IMG/VR virus record: IMGVR_UViG_3300024346_000352
Coordinates: 1-30,255 of that record
DNA: 30,255 nt
Reading direction: 5' to 3' (one strand)
Origin: a virus
Positions 20,001 to 28,183 of the stretch are shown in pieces. Within the stretch, counting starts at the first letter, position 1, and each line of letters opens with the position of its first letter. Under the pieces are notes generated by a model. That model was not told the DNA's origin, made no database searches, and saw only the letters and a program-made list of their open reading frames with translations. The position numbers and the translations under genes were made by a program.

Positions 20001-20897
20001 TAATGTACCGCTTGTATTTAAGTTTGCTATATTGCCAGTTGTTGCATCTAACCCACCGCTAATACTAACGCCAGAATTTGTTGTTGCTAACCTTTGAACG
20101 CCATTGTATTTTAAATTTACGCCCTGACTGGTTGTAGCAATTAAATTGTTGTTGCTTGCGTTATTAACAACCAACTGGTCTGTGGTAAACGTGATATTAG
20201 CATCTTCAAAAGATACACCGTCAGCATAAAGATTATCGCTTAGATATAAGTCTCTGAACCTAGAGTTAGTCTTACCTAAATCTATAGTATTATTTTTCGT
20301 GCCGCCATATTGTGTTGCGGGTGATAAATCGCCCCCAAAAAAGCCCGCACTAGTTAAGGCAACAGAAATACTGCCAATGCCAAGAAGCACACTATCGCTG
20401 TCTGTGCCTAAAAAACCTTTAGGTGAACCAGAGCTTCTCATCTGGAAATGATGCCTAGTATCTCCGCTTGTGTTGTTGGTTTGGATTATTCCATCAACAA
20501 TAGAATCAGAACCCTCAACTAATAGCTTGTCATAAAAGGTCGAGCCGCTGTTATCAAGCAAGGCATTCAAATTGCCGTCAGTAATGAAGGACAATTTGTC
20601 AGAAGATTGAAAATTTGCAAACCATCCACTTGAAGTTGCAACTGCATCAAGCCTAGCAAAACCAAGTGAATCTTGTATCTCAAACTTATTGCCATAATCT
20701 AAGGTTACTGAATAGTTGTTAGACTGTTCGCCAATCATCTTGTGAGATTCAAACAAGGCATCTTGTACATTAGTGGCTGTGAAAGGTGCGGTAGGGTTAT
20801 AAGTAACACTAGTTGCGGGGTTAACTACTGAAATTTCAGTTTGGTCGCCAGATATAGTTATGCCAGTTGCGTCGATTACTGTTACTGTTAAAATCAT
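17094..20897 (-). CDS. large repetitive tail fibre
   Basis: A 1267-residue fibre, the longest gene here. N terminus: ISGDQTEISVVNPATSVTYN and NVQDALFESHKMI, a likely tail-attachment part. Near 330-405 two tandem units ATADQTDAEIR...TD.EKTKL.G form a helical shaft. Residues 440-1100 carry many units ending in GNVGIGT.SP or GRVGIG, preceded by pieces such as PRLYLTDTNNNSDYSI, typical beta-helical shaft repeats. The C-terminal domain from residue 1134 starts YEEGTWTP and has YTKVGRLIYF and ISGMPF, the probable receptor-binding tip. No S74 autocleaving chaperone is present. The start shares a base with the preceding stop. Confidence 0.9.
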   Translation of the reverse strand: MILTVTVIDATGITISGDQTEISVVNPATSVTYNPTAPFTATNVQDALFESHKMIGEQSNNYSVTLDYGNKFEIQDSLGFARLDAVATSSGWFANFQSSDKLSFITDGNLNALLDNSGSTFYDKLLVEGSDSIVDGIIQTNNTSGDTRHHFQMRSSGSPKGFLGTDSDSVLLGIGSISVALTSAGFFGGDLSPATQYGGTKNNTIDLGKTNSRFRDLYLSDNLYADGVSFEDANITFTTDQLVVNNASNNNLIATTSQGVNLKYNGVQRLATTNSGVSISGGLDATTGNIANLNTSGTLSAGNVVVSGSVAVAGTVDGRDLSVDGDKLDNIEINATADQTDAEIRAAVDAATDSNVYTDAEKTKLTGIETGATADQTDAEIRSAVASATDSNVFTDSEKTKLSGAAELDSSPTFTGTVSSTGLAVDTDTLYVDEANDRVGINTSSPDYNLVVADTGTSTVQIKAGNANYSQLNFGDTDDNDIGQIAYIHDSNEMRFTSNNSQAMVIDSSGRVGIGADIPDETLHLYGGALKIESGAPRIYLTDVNHNSDYSILNDNGLFGIYDDTNTAYRLRIAANGNVGIGSGSPEAKLEVDGAKNDNLLILEGASDNFEFHVTSGDAAVANSSLYRLALERNGADNGFIDFYRGYSGIDGYLTFGSSNTERMRIAANGNVGIGTDDPQRKLHVQDGDIRIESSYPRLYLTDTNNNSDYSIINNNGSFRIYDDTNGAFRMVIDTSGNVGIGTNSPVSALDVRGDISVGGSGASASQLGVLRSWSDFSDADIYALMPSGSTQSGTIIEGRPNAHVVIGLKDNDNNDSFNVIGTGATYSDTGSTADNAYDRSLLCVRSTGRVGIGNNSPQNTLSVGVLDNSSIVDEATVGIKCDANHKGIMLQENSGAEQWSMGVGEGGSLKFYDSDSATPAVTFADISGSVGIGTSSPTFDSGYNGLHISQTAPSIHLTSTSAGTTASDGYAINVNSSGIVRHINKENQPIEFHTNNTQRMRIDSSGNLLVGKTDTNSTVIGCQLLPAGGIYSVRDDNLSAVFDRKTSDGAIVDLRKDGTTVGSIGAAVGNAFVAGTHKGFTFGTVNIYPCNQNGTKQDANTDLGHGSYRLRDIYLSGGVHLGGTASANKLDDYEEGTWTPNLYGSTSGSPSPLSYGTATTQYTKVGRLIYFNAYITNVEAANHSIVGEFRISGMPFAASRHAPITFSYTDLFTFDEIDISVSGYVNSGSTFISVRKGSAKQAVSTTELTNNNLSDFMISGSYTTSS
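18874..19184 (-). repeat. 32-bp exact direct repeat inside the fibre gene
   Basis: The 32 bp at 18874-18905 recur exactly at 19153-19184 in the same orientation; they encode the ANGNVGIG motif region of two adjacent shaft repeats, 279 bp apart. The surrounding units (RIYLTD..HNSDYSI and RLYLTD..NNSDYSI) are also similar. Exact nucleotide identity suggests recent duplication or ongoing exchange, and recombination here would change fibre length by about 93 residues. Confidence 0.75.
19686..19902 (-). repeat. tandem 36-residue repeat in the fibre shaft
   Basis: Two adjacent coding units share ATADQTDAEIR, TDSNV and EKTKL with only conservative changes (AAVDAATDSNVYTDAEKTKL against SAVASATDSNVFTDSEKTKL). 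Each is about 36 residues. The units are less alike at DNA level than in protein, so they are older than the 32-bp repeat. They probably form a coiled or helical shaft segment. Confidence 0.7.
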
Positions 20898-21235
20898 TAT
20901 CTAGTCACCTGTCTTGTTACAGTGATTTTGCCCTGTATGATTCGTGTAGCTTTATCAGTAGATGTATTAAATATTTCAACATCATAATAATAATTACCCG
21001 CATTTATAAGCGTAGTCTCATTGTGCGACAGCTTCATTACAAGGTTTCCTGCGGCATCAAAGGTAGAGTCAGTGAAATCAAAAGCATCAACCTCTGCGCC
21101 CTCTAGTGTTTCTCTGATACTGCCTCTGGCATTCCATCCATCTAGGTTTTTATTAACGCCATCTTCTTTGACGTTTAGCGTAAGGCTAAAATCAGAGCCT
21201 TGATCTATTGTTAAGTCGTATTTTGCCGCGCTCAT
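20897..21235 (-). CDS. small Ig-like fibre/baseplate-associated protein
   Basis: A 112-residue beta protein: YDLTIDQGSDFSLTLNVKED near the start, LDGWNARGSIRET, then AGNLVMKLSHNET and YYYDVEIFNTSTDKATRIIQ. The (Y)DL.I.QG.DF......DG....L.G..A...IR pattern recalls the N-terminal domain of BppU-type baseplate proteins and is frequent next to phage fibres. I choose the ATG at 21235, 1 nt after the preceding stop with GAGGG 6 nt upstream; the longer frame would begin inside the upstream gene. It probably links or decorates the fibre. Confidence 0.72.
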   Translation of the reverse strand: MSAAKYDLTIDQGSDFSLTLNVKEDGVNKNLDGWNARGSIRETLEGAEVDAFDFTDSTFDAAGNLVMKLSHNETTLINAGNYYYDVEIFNTSTDKATRIIQGKITVTRQVTR

Positions 21236-21236
21236 G

Positions 21237-21479
21237 TTATCCCTCTGGACTGTCAGGCAATAGAGGCTCATCTGCATCTATCACTAAGTTAACTTTAAAT
21301 TCTGTATCGCTTGTAGATATACCATAGAAAAACAAATATACATCATCAGCACCTACTTTGGATAGTCTGAGTTCGCGCATGGCTGATTCCCATTCGCCAC
21401 CGTCATCGTGCCTACTGACCTCTACAAATTCAGAAAACGGATGCTCTGTTAGCTTTCTTTCGTACCCTACGACTATCAT
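21237..21479 (-). CDS. 80-residue hypothetical tail-region protein
   Basis: A small acidic beta-type protein (FVEVSRHDDGGEWESAMREL, DDVYLFFYGI). It starts in an ATGA overlap with the gpJ-associated protein and stops 1 nt before the fibre-adjacent gene, so it is translated as part of the tail-tip set. No family recognised. Possibly a small baseplate component or chaperone. Confidence 0.65.
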   Translation of the reverse strand: MIVVGYERKLTEHPFSEFVEVSRHDDGGEWESAMRELRLSKVGADDVYLFFYGISTSDTEFKVNLVIDADEPLLPDSPEG

Positions 21480-22696
21480 ATGTTCTGCTGTCCTGTCATT
21501 CTTGACTTTGTTTTCACTATGCCTTGTGTTGTAGATATTGTATCACCTGAAAGAAAATGTCGCCCCTGTATTCTGCATTCATGTGGGATTGTTTCTATAC
21601 CTAAATTAGCCTCTGCGCTCATGCTAAAGTTTCCAGAATAGGGCGGAACAGTAAAACTCTCTACTTTTGTCGCGACTGTTTTCCAAGTTCCTGATGCCGC
21701 GTTACCAAATGGATGGTGATATATTGTAGCGTAGCCGCCTGAGCCTACAGGTACGACTGCACCGCCTGATGTTGATATATCTAAATAGGTTCTAGTTTCT
21801 GTTTTCTTTAGTGAAATATTATCAAACACACTGTACTGACCACTAGTTGAGGTGTTAGCTTCTGCAATTATATAGACAGTATCCACATCTATATCAACTA
21901 AAAATTCTTGCACGCTTGTAACACTTGAAGGCATTGACCTCGCAAAAAAAGCATCTTCAATGTCACTGCTTGTTGATAAAATTATCTGCCCATTTGCGCT
22001 ACTCACGCCGTATATCTGCGCCTGTAGTTGGTAGGTGTGACCTGCATCAACTGAAACTTCCTGATAAAAATAAGCTCTATCTGAATTACTGTCCTGAGTT
22101 ATACCTGCCGCACTTCCCATAAAACTTGAAAAAGTCCCGCCAACACCTGTCCATCCAGTTATGCCGGTAAAAGTCCCATTTGTCACAAGGTTAGTTAATG
22201 GATGAAAGTTTTTTAATGTAAGGTTTTGATATTCTCTGAAAGTATTTAGACCACCTACCTGACCAACACCAAAATAATTTAAGTAATTACCTTGTAAGTA
22301 AACAGTCTCCCAACCAGTTTGCGGCTGACCACCCCAGTATGCAGTGCCAACAAATCTCCAAGGGGGCGTGTCTGTTGGCACTTTAACCTGTACATATAAA
22401 TAAACAGATCCTCTTGTTACTGATGATGTACCTGTCGAAACAGAAAAATCCCAATCTGCTTTAATTGTCCTAGCTTTTACTAGACTTAATTCCGTTTCAG
22501 GCATATCAAATTCAAGCAAGTTAACATAGCTGAATGCGGCAAGGTTCTTATCATCCATCTTGTAGAAGTATTGCTCTTGGGTAGCACCAGTAAACTTGTT
22601 AGCTGTGAGGCTATCAGTTTTGATGTGCTTGCTTTCAAGAGTGCCATCTACAACTAGATTGCCTGAGATTGTTTTTATATCTTCGTAAAATGGCAT
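21476..22696 (-). CDS. tail tip-associated protein with carbohydrate-binding-like segment
   Basis: A 406-residue protein. Residues 8-37 (TISGNLVVDGTLESKHIKTD...) match the C-terminal segment of gpJ-like proteins (DUF1983-like), which usually ends that protein. A beta-rich region follows with WRFVGTAYWGG. At 168-300, LVTNGTFTGITGWTGVGGTF to FDNISLKK is laid out like a CBM-type jelly roll. The end (SVRKG-free, ECRIQGRHFLSGDTISTTQG) is also beta. It looks like the distal part of gpJ encoded separately and carrying a sugar-binding module, consistent with contact with host glycans. Confidence 0.7.
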   Translation of the reverse strand: MPFYEDIKTISGNLVVDGTLESKHIKTDSLTANKFTGATQEQYFYKMDDKNLAAFSYVNLLEFDMPETELSLVKARTIKADWDFSVSTGTSSVTRGSVYLYVQVKVPTDTPPWRFVGTAYWGGQPQTGWETVYLQGNYLNYFGVGQVGGLNTFREYQNLTLKNFHPLTNLVTNGTFTGITGWTGVGGTFSSFMGSAAGITQDSNSDRAYFYQEVSVDAGHTYQLQAQIYGVSSANGQIILSTSSDIEDAFFARSMPSSVTSVQEFLVDIDVDTVYIIAEANTSTSGQYSVFDNISLKKTETRTYLDISTSGGAVVPVGSGGYATIYHHPFGNAASGTWKTVATKVESFTVPPYSGNFSMSAEANLGIETIPHECRIQGRHFLSGDTISTTQGIVKTKSRMTGQQNI

Positions 22697-22707
22697 CTAT
22701 TTTCCCC

Positions 22708-25113
22708 CTATGGTTGCCGTCTTAGTTGAGTGACACCAGTCTTGTTATTATCTGATGATGTACTGCCAGTCGACCACGTTGCTGTAACAATGTACCGATA
22801 ACTTTCTGCAACTTTAATGAAATCTGCAGGAAAAACATCGCCCACACTTGCAGTAACCTCAAAACCTTTACCCCCCCTAGTTACCCTTGTGGTTAAATTG
22901 CTTGGCATACTTACAACTGTAGATACCGCATCGTTTGCATAAAAAACAAATTCACTAACAGCAATAGTCCAAGTGATGTCTATGCCAGCAAAAGCAACAG
23001 CATCAACAAAAAATTCTCTTTTATCGGTCGGATAAGTCGGGTAATAATTACCAAAATAAGAGTATCTGTCACCAATATTTTCCCAAACAACAAATCTTGC
23101 GTCTAATTCTGAATAAAATACATATTGCTTTGTATCTGTTACCTCACCACTGCTATTTATTGTGTAAACTATAACTTTATCTCCACTTTCGGGATATTCA
23201 GCAAAATAAGCATAGAATTGGGCATCTGTTGGTTGGTTTAAGTTATTACTTGGGTAATAGTACGTGTTTGCTGGTCTATTACCTATTGTGAACATATGAA
23301 TTAGTATGCTGGTTAATGGCTCGCTTTCTAAGTCTTGAGTTGAAACAGCAACCACTGAAACTCTGAATGGCGAGGTTATACCAATGGTTTCTTCACTAAA
23401 AGTATTTGTTGTTGAAACGGTAATTATAGATTTTAACTTTTGGTTATTGATTGCATCAAAAAGATCAATTCTAAAATGCTTGAGCTGATTAGTTGTAATA
23501 TATTGAAAATTTACCTTCAAATACTCTCCAAAGTATCCTTCCCTTGGTGTTGTAACCACATCAGCAACTAAATTTGTCACACTTGCAACACGACCATCCC
23601 AAGCCTCGACCACATCATTAGCGGTGTAATCTAGTAGATCACTAGCTTGCCAGTTATATATTGCAAGCACTACCTCTTTAGCAGTTATCTGAACAGTTAT
23701 GCCTGTATCGGTATCGTTTGCAATTACGTAGTCTGTTATCTCAAATTCTTTTTCAAGCCCACTAGTAAACCCTAAAATATCGTTGCCGAACTGTATTGTG
23801 TCACCAACCTTATACGCTAATGCTTTCATGTTAGCGGTGAATGTGACAGTTGCTTGCATCCTCGACCTTAGCATCATTAATCGCGCTAGTCGCTGTGCAT
23901 CGTCTGAGTTAGTGGTGAGCGGTAGGTTGTAATCTAGGTATAAGGTTTCGCCATCTTTATCATCATAGGTTAAGCCATCAGCATCCACACCACTATATTG
24001 CACTGGATAATCTGTTACCACATAGCCGTCATGCGAGCTGTTAAATTTGCCTTTAACTCTATTATATGAATCAGCCCTGCCTTGCTTTGCAGAATAGTTA
24101 ATAGCACCGACAATCATGCTTTCATCTACAATTTGGCTGTGAGGCGTTTCATAGGCGTATGGCTTTATATAATACTTACCATTGCTATAAATTAACTTGC
24201 CATTCATTGTGCTAAGTATTTGCTTTATGTTTTCTCTGTGGCTTTTATCAGCAAATATAGAACCATTACAAGTGTATCTTTTTCTAACCCCACTAGAAGA
24301 TGTGACACCTTGTTCGCAAATATCAATCGCATTTCTTAATGATTGTTGGTCAAAAGAATCAAAAGACTCACCTAGCCCAAGCCTAGAATCAAGCATATAA
24401 TCTAAAAGGCACAAAGCGGCATTGTCATCGTATTGCCATGTTGAAGAAGTCGCTAATCTGTGTGAAGAAACGCCCAGACTTGAATCATATAATATAGAGC
24501 CTGATGTTGAGTCTTTTCTTGGGTCATATATCCTGCGACCTTCTATTTCAGCGGTAACAGATGGAAAGCCATGCGGAAATGCTGTTGAGTTGAACCTAAG
24601 AAATATATAAGAATATGCACAACCAGAAAAAAAGTGTAATCCATCCCAGTAAGATGGTTTTTTTGATATCAAGAAAGAGTTAGTTAAATTCTGACTGCCT
24701 GTCAAGCCTGTGAAACTTTGAGCCTCAAAATTGCCGCCAAAGTATCCATTAGGATATGAGCCGCTAGGAGCTACATCAATGCCATCAAACAAAATAGTAT
24801 TAACAGCGTTACAACCCTCAGCCCAAACTATAGCAAACTGTGTCTCTCCTGTTTCTTCTGATACACGCCAGACAATGTTGCCGCCAACTACAGCAGTTCC
24901 ATAAACTATTCGTCTTGGGGCGGTTGAACTTACTGTGCTTTCCTGTGCAAATTCTACAGATTCAACTGTGTTTTTAACAAAGGCACTGGTTGTGTTGGTT
25001 TCCTGTACAGAGTCAATAATATAGTCATAGGCTTCCTTACTGGCTTCTGCGCCAGAAATACCTAGAGCGTTAAACTTCCTATTGAATATATTGCTTGTTT
25101 TAAAAATACTCAT
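22708..25113 (-). CDS. gpJ-like tail tip attachment protein
   Basis: An 801-residue protein related to the central tail fibre/tip attachment protein J of lambda. N-terminal: ESTVSSTAPRRIVYGTAVVG, typical of gpJ hub domains; AEIEGRRIYDPR and AALCLLDYMLDSRLGLG near 190-250; then FADKSHRENIKQILSTMNGK and YNRVKGKF, the tail-associated domain III core. The C-terminal part carries fibronectin-like beta segments. It forms the tail tip hub and usually fixes host range with the fibre. I prefer the ATG at 25113 because it shares a base with the previous stop (TAATG); an ATG at 25125 lacks a ribosome site. Confidence 0.88.
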   Translation of the reverse strand: MSIFKTSNIFNRKFNALGISGAEASKEAYDYIIDSVQETNTTSAFVKNTVESVEFAQESTVSSTAPRRIVYGTAVVGGNIVWRVSEETGETQFAIVWAEGCNAVNTILFDGIDVAPSGSYPNGYFGGNFEAQSFTGLTGSQNLTNSFLISKKPSYWDGLHFFSGCAYSYIFLRFNSTAFPHGFPSVTAEIEGRRIYDPRKDSTSGSILYDSSLGVSSHRLATSSTWQYDDNAALCLLDYMLDSRLGLGESFDSFDQQSLRNAIDICEQGVTSSSGVRKRYTCNGSIFADKSHRENIKQILSTMNGKLIYSNGKYYIKPYAYETPHSQIVDESMIVGAINYSAKQGRADSYNRVKGKFNSSHDGYVVTDYPVQYSGVDADGLTYDDKDGETLYLDYNLPLTTNSDDAQRLARLMMLRSRMQATVTFTANMKALAYKVGDTIQFGNDILGFTSGLEKEFEITDYVIANDTDTGITVQITAKEVVLAIYNWQASDLLDYTANDVVEAWDGRVASVTNLVADVVTTPREGYFGEYLKVNFQYITTNQLKHFRIDLFDAINNQKLKSIITVSTTNTFSEETIGITSPFRVSVVAVSTQDLESEPLTSILIHMFTIGNRPANTYYYPSNNLNQPTDAQFYAYFAEYPESGDKVIVYTINSSGEVTDTKQYVFYSELDARFVVWENIGDRYSYFGNYYPTYPTDKREFFVDAVAFAGIDITWTIAVSEFVFYANDAVSTVVSMPSNLTTRVTRGGKGFEVTASVGDVFPADFIKVAESYRYIVTATWSTGSTSSDNNKTGVTQLRRQP

Positions 25114-25700
25114 TACACGCCCCATGTATAAAATGCTTTGGATGTTGCGTTAACATACTGAAAACTTTTATCTGTCGGGGAATCAAGTTTCTGATCTGCA
25201 TCGCTATATCTTCGGTTGCTTGCTTGCGACAATCTGATGAACTTATGCTCTGCTGATATTGTTACCAATAAAGAATCGCCATCTTGCACAAAGGTTAGCT
25301 TGTCATTAAACCCCTCAAAATAAACAATAGGCTCTAAAGCGTTTCCATTGTTAGGGTCTAAAGCACCTAAGTAAACAGTTAAAGGCTTACCTTGATAATC
25401 TAAATCACGCAAAGCAGGTATTGTTGTGCTGTCTGCAAGTATCTGAATCTGCAAGCCGTTAGCCGCTAGATCGCTAGTTTCACTTGTACCACTTATCCCT
25501 AACAGTTCGCCCATGCCTGTGAAAGTCTGACTTGAACCATTTACAGTGATTGATTTGTCGCTGTAGCCTGTCCACATTCTGTCAACAATATCCTGTGCAG
25601 GATTGCTTGCATTAGGTAGCGTTAGCTCAACAGCAAAATAGACCTGCAACTCATTGCTTGTAAACTGTGCTAATGTGCTTGCATTAATATCTCTAGCCAT
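25113..25700 (-). CDS. distal tail (tip assembly) protein
   Basis: A 195-residue beta-rich protein upstream of gpJ. Its C-terminal SQASNRRYSDADQKLDSPTD followed by KSFQYVNATSKAFYTWG matches a pattern (R.Y.D.DQ......D..F..V.......WG) very common in the gene before gpJ in marine siphoviruses, analogous in place to lambda gpL/gpI. Start: ATG at 25700, 6 nt after GAGG; a TTG at 25703 is less likely. It overlaps its upstream neighbour by 8 nt. Confidence 0.75.
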   Translation of the reverse strand: MARDINASTLAQFTSNELQVYFAVELTLPNASNPAQDIVDRMWTGYSDKSITVNGSSQTFTGMGELLGISGTSETSDLAANGLQIQILADSTTIPALRDLDYQGKPLTVYLGALDPNNGNALEPIVYFEGFNDKLTFVQDGDSLLVTISAEHKFIRLSQASNRRYSDADQKLDSPTDKSFQYVNATSKAFYTWGV

Positions 25701-26280
25701 CAATTGCCTCTACGCAGGTAAAGCTAAATCCATATTTAAGGTCATTACTTATACCCCATGCAACTTCGTCTGTGTCTAACCTAAAAGTCCCTGCGGGGTT
25801 AAAAAAAACTGTTGCGTTATCTGAAACATTAGTTCGCAATGGTGGAATTATGTCTAAAGTTACATTGCCAGTCCCAGATGTGTTGGTGTTCATATATACA
25901 CGACCACCAATAGAAAACATCCTTCCTGCAGGAATAGCAGTTGATGTAGTAACAGCAAAAGTGCTGTCACCTGTGGATTGATTTCCGTTTACTGTAACGC
26001 CAGTAATTGAAACGCTATGGTTTTCATTGTATGAATGAACCATTGGCACTTCAAAAGATTCTTTGCGCCCTTTTAATTTTACGAAAAAAGCCTGAACAGC
26101 TAAAGCATCTGCGTTGTTAAGAGGCTTTAATGATACATCTACTTCCCATCTCATGCCGCCAAAACTTTGCACTTGTTGCTGTAATGTGTAAGGAGATTGG
26201 CTAACTGCATTTGAATGTACCATTCTCACACTCATACTTTCAATCAAGTGCTTATTATTTTTTAAAAAAGTATCTGGCAT
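25693..26280 (-). CDS. minor tail protein
   Basis: A 195-residue protein following the tape measure, the place of distal tail proteins such as lambda gpM. It has MRWEVDVSLKPLNNADALAV near 43-62, a segment LKGRKESFEVPM typical of phage minor tail proteins with a tube-like fold, and an internal beta domain (ITGVTVNGNQSTGDSTFAVT) that resembles an insertion. The C-terminal CVEAIDG is short. AGGTAGATAAA precedes the ATG. Function inferred from position and fold type. Confidence 0.72.
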   Translation of the reverse strand: MPDTFLKNNKHLIESMSVRMVHSNAVSQSPYTLQQQVQSFGGMRWEVDVSLKPLNNADALAVQAFFVKLKGRKESFEVPMVHSYNENHSVSITGVTVNGNQSTGDSTFAVTTSTAIPAGRMFSIGGRVYMNTNTSGTGNVTLDIIPPLRTNVSDNATVFFNPAGTFRLDTDEVAWGISNDLKYGFSFTCVEAIDG

Positions 26281-26281
26281 T

Positions 26282-27685
26282 TTATCTACCTACTAACTGT
26301 GAAGCGAATGAACCGCCTCTGCGTTTAGCATTCAGAACAGCTTGCTTAGAGGCTTCTTGAATTTGTGGCAGTAGATTAGTGATCTCTGCTCTCACTGTTG
26401 ATTGTACACCAGTAGTCACATTGATTGTTTGATTAATTACTACACCCTGACTTTGACCTTTGGTGTGATCAATAACTGTTTCATTAGGGTGAAGCATAGC
26501 AGGAAAACCACCCTTGCCATCCATGCCACCTGCTCTAGCACCGCCACCAGTAAAACCACCGCCATCATAGCTTGATCTTTGTGCATAGGGTACATATTGA
26601 CCACCGCTAGATGGAAAGAACTGATCAGCCATATTAATGTTGGCATTATTTCTAAGCGCCTGCAATTGACCTTGTAGCTCGGCAATCTCTTTTCTCGTAT
26701 CTGCTACGCCCTGTGCAAATGGATTTCTAAGCTGTGTACCATTGAATAAACCAACAATCTGATTGTATATGCCAATAGTTGCTTTGAAGGTTTCATTCAG
26801 TGTGCTTTTTACAAACCACTCCATCTTTGTCAATTCTAGCTTTACACTAACTATGGATGTTTGAAAGTTGTTTAAAGCATTCACAACCGAATCAAATGAA
26901 CTGATTAAAAACCGCGCTACCTTTACGCCTACATTGCCAGATTCGTTTTGCTTTTTGATAAACTGAACAAATCTATCCGATAGGTCTTCAATGACAGGTG
27001 CAAACTCGACAGTCATAGCTTGTACAACACCCATAATCGCTGTCTTAGCCTTAGTAAACGCATCATTGGCATCTTCTATAGCCTTAGCATCAACACCGCT
27101 TAAACTGATTCCTAGATCGTCTGCTTCTTCTGCCATAGTTTCAAGGGCGACAGAACCGCCTGCTAAGGTGTTTACAAGAGCAACACCTTCAGAGTCAAAC
27201 AGCTTCATTGCTAATCGAACACGATCTGACTGAGTACCTACACCCGCCATAGCATCTGCGACTAGCCCCATCTGTTCATCTAAGGGTAGCTTCACTAAGG
27301 ATTCAGCATCTAGGTTTAATTCTTTTAGCGCATTAACAGCCTCGCCTGTGCCTAGTGCCGCCTCACTTGCTCTACGGGTAAAACGCTGTAAAGCCATATC
27401 CATTGTTTCAGATGAAACGCCTGTGAGTTCTGCCGCATACCTCAGACCAGATAGTGCCTCTGTCGTGATGCCAATCTTAGATGCTGTTTTAGCTAGACTG
27501 TCACCTGCTCTAAGGCTATTTGAAATCAGCGCGCCAAAACCTGCCGCACCAACTAGACCAACAATAGCTGTCTTAGTGCTAGCGACTGCGCCACCTACTT
27601 TCTTAAGTCCTGCGGTAGCAGTGCGAAAGGCTTTCTTGGTATTGTCAAAAGCCTTGATCGTGATATTTAGTTTTTGGTTAGCCAT
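26282..27685 (-). CDS. tape measure protein
   Basis: A 467-residue protein directly after the tail chaperones. The N-terminal helical part (IKAFDNTKKAFRTATAGLKK, then LRAGDSLAKTASKIGITTEA and AELTGVSSETMDMALQRF) is characteristic of short tape measures of the lambda-GTA type. Hydrophobic segments lie at about 31-58. The C-terminal part has a GGGFTGGGARAGG linker and AMLHPNETVIDHTKGQS, a conserved P.E.V.....G end block. By the usual 1.5 A per residue, the tail would be about 70 nm long. Its ATG lies inside the last codons of the frameshift extension. Confidence 0.92.
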   Translation of the reverse strand: MANQKLNITIKAFDNTKKAFRTATAGLKKVGGAVASTKTAIVGLVGAAGFGALISNSLRAGDSLAKTASKIGITTEALSGLRYAAELTGVSSETMDMALQRFTRRASEAALGTGEAVNALKELNLDAESLVKLPLDEQMGLVADAMAGVGTQSDRVRLAMKLFDSEGVALVNTLAGGSVALETMAEEADDLGISLSGVDAKAIEDANDAFTKAKTAIMGVVQAMTVEFAPVIEDLSDRFVQFIKKQNESGNVGVKVARFLISSFDSVVNALNNFQTSIVSVKLELTKMEWFVKSTLNETFKATIGIYNQIVGLFNGTQLRNPFAQGVADTRKEIAELQGQLQALRNNANINMADQFFPSSGGQYVPYAQRSSYDGGGFTGGGARAGGMDGKGGFPAMLHPNETVIDHTKGQSQGVVINQTINVTTGVQSTVRAEITNLLPQIQEASKQAVLNAKRRGGSFASQLVGR

Positions 27686-27821
27686 CGGAATCCTTTAGTA
27701 TTTCAAAATATGCCATCCACTCTCGATACTCTGAAAGACTTATTTGCTCTACTTCTTCTATAGTCTTGGAAAGCCGATCAGCCAAAGATATTAAATTCAA
27801 TCTATGGTGATCGGTTCTTAG
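27678..27821 (-). CDS. tail assembly chaperone extension made by -1 frameshift
   Basis: A 47-codon frame in the -1 register that has no start of its own. It continues from the slippery sequence A AAA AAC at the end of the 115-residue chaperone and ends with TAA inside the tape measure start. Its sequence includes LISLADRLSKTIEEVEQISL then SEYREWMAYFEIL, the L.(L)SE(Y/F)..W.AYF.I pattern of gpT-type extensions. The fusion would be 162 residues. In lambda the equivalent gpGT carries the T domain that contacts the tail tube protein. Confidence 0.85.
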   Translation of the reverse strand, partial: LRTDHHRLNLISLADRLSKTIEEVEQISLSEYREWMAYFEILKDSDG

Positions 27822-27827
27822 TTTTTT
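27774..27827 (-). promoter_or_regulatory. -1 programmed ribosomal frameshift signal
   Basis: The heptamer A AAA AAC (27827-27821) is in the correct register (GTA AAA AAC TAA), just before the zero-frame stop. Six nt later, CCGATCA (27814-27808) pairs perfectly with TGATCGG (27780-27774) across a 27-nt loop, a stem at the expected distance for stimulating slippage. Heptamer, register, spacing, stem and open -1 frame all agree. Confidence 0.85.
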
Positions 27828-28165
27828 ACTAAATCTTCCTCAGACTCTAAGTCAGCAAACATCTGATTGGCGATATTAGATATAACATCTGTATGCTCGC
27901 CCATCAATTCCATTCTATCGTCTGCCGCAGTAAACAGCCTCTCACCACTTTGATCTTCTGCTTTCATAATAATCAGATCAACCATAGCGGCTATCGTAGT
28001 GTTGTTCAAAAAGTTAGGGTGCTTCTTCTGTAGTTGGTTCATGTCGTAACAAGTAATCGGTCTACAATACAACTTGAACGCTCCAGAATCGTCACCCCAC
28101 TCAGGCACGTCAACTTCTCTTACCTTAACTTCTCTGCGCGTACGCAACTCTTTTGCTAGTCCCAT
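27818..28165 (-). CDS. tail assembly chaperone (gpG-like)
   Basis: A 115-residue protein between tail tube and tape measure genes. VREVDVPEWGDDSGAFKLYC at 16-35 is the typical V....W......L...R segment of tail chaperones (phage TAC), followed by a helical C-terminal half (AAMVDLIIMKAEDQ and LFTAADDRMELM). It binds the tape measure while the tail tube polymerises and is absent from the virion. About a few percent of ribosomes are expected to shift -1 near its end, giving the longer form. GGGGGTTATAAACT before the ATG provides the ribosome site. Confidence 0.85.
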   Translation of the reverse strand: MGLAKELRTRREVKVREVDVPEWGDDSGAFKLYCRPITCYDMNQLQKKHPNFLNNTTIAAMVDLIIMKAEDQSGERLFTAADDRMELMGEHTDVISNIANQMFADLESEEDLVKN

Positions 28166-28183
28166 AGTTTATAACCCCCGTTA

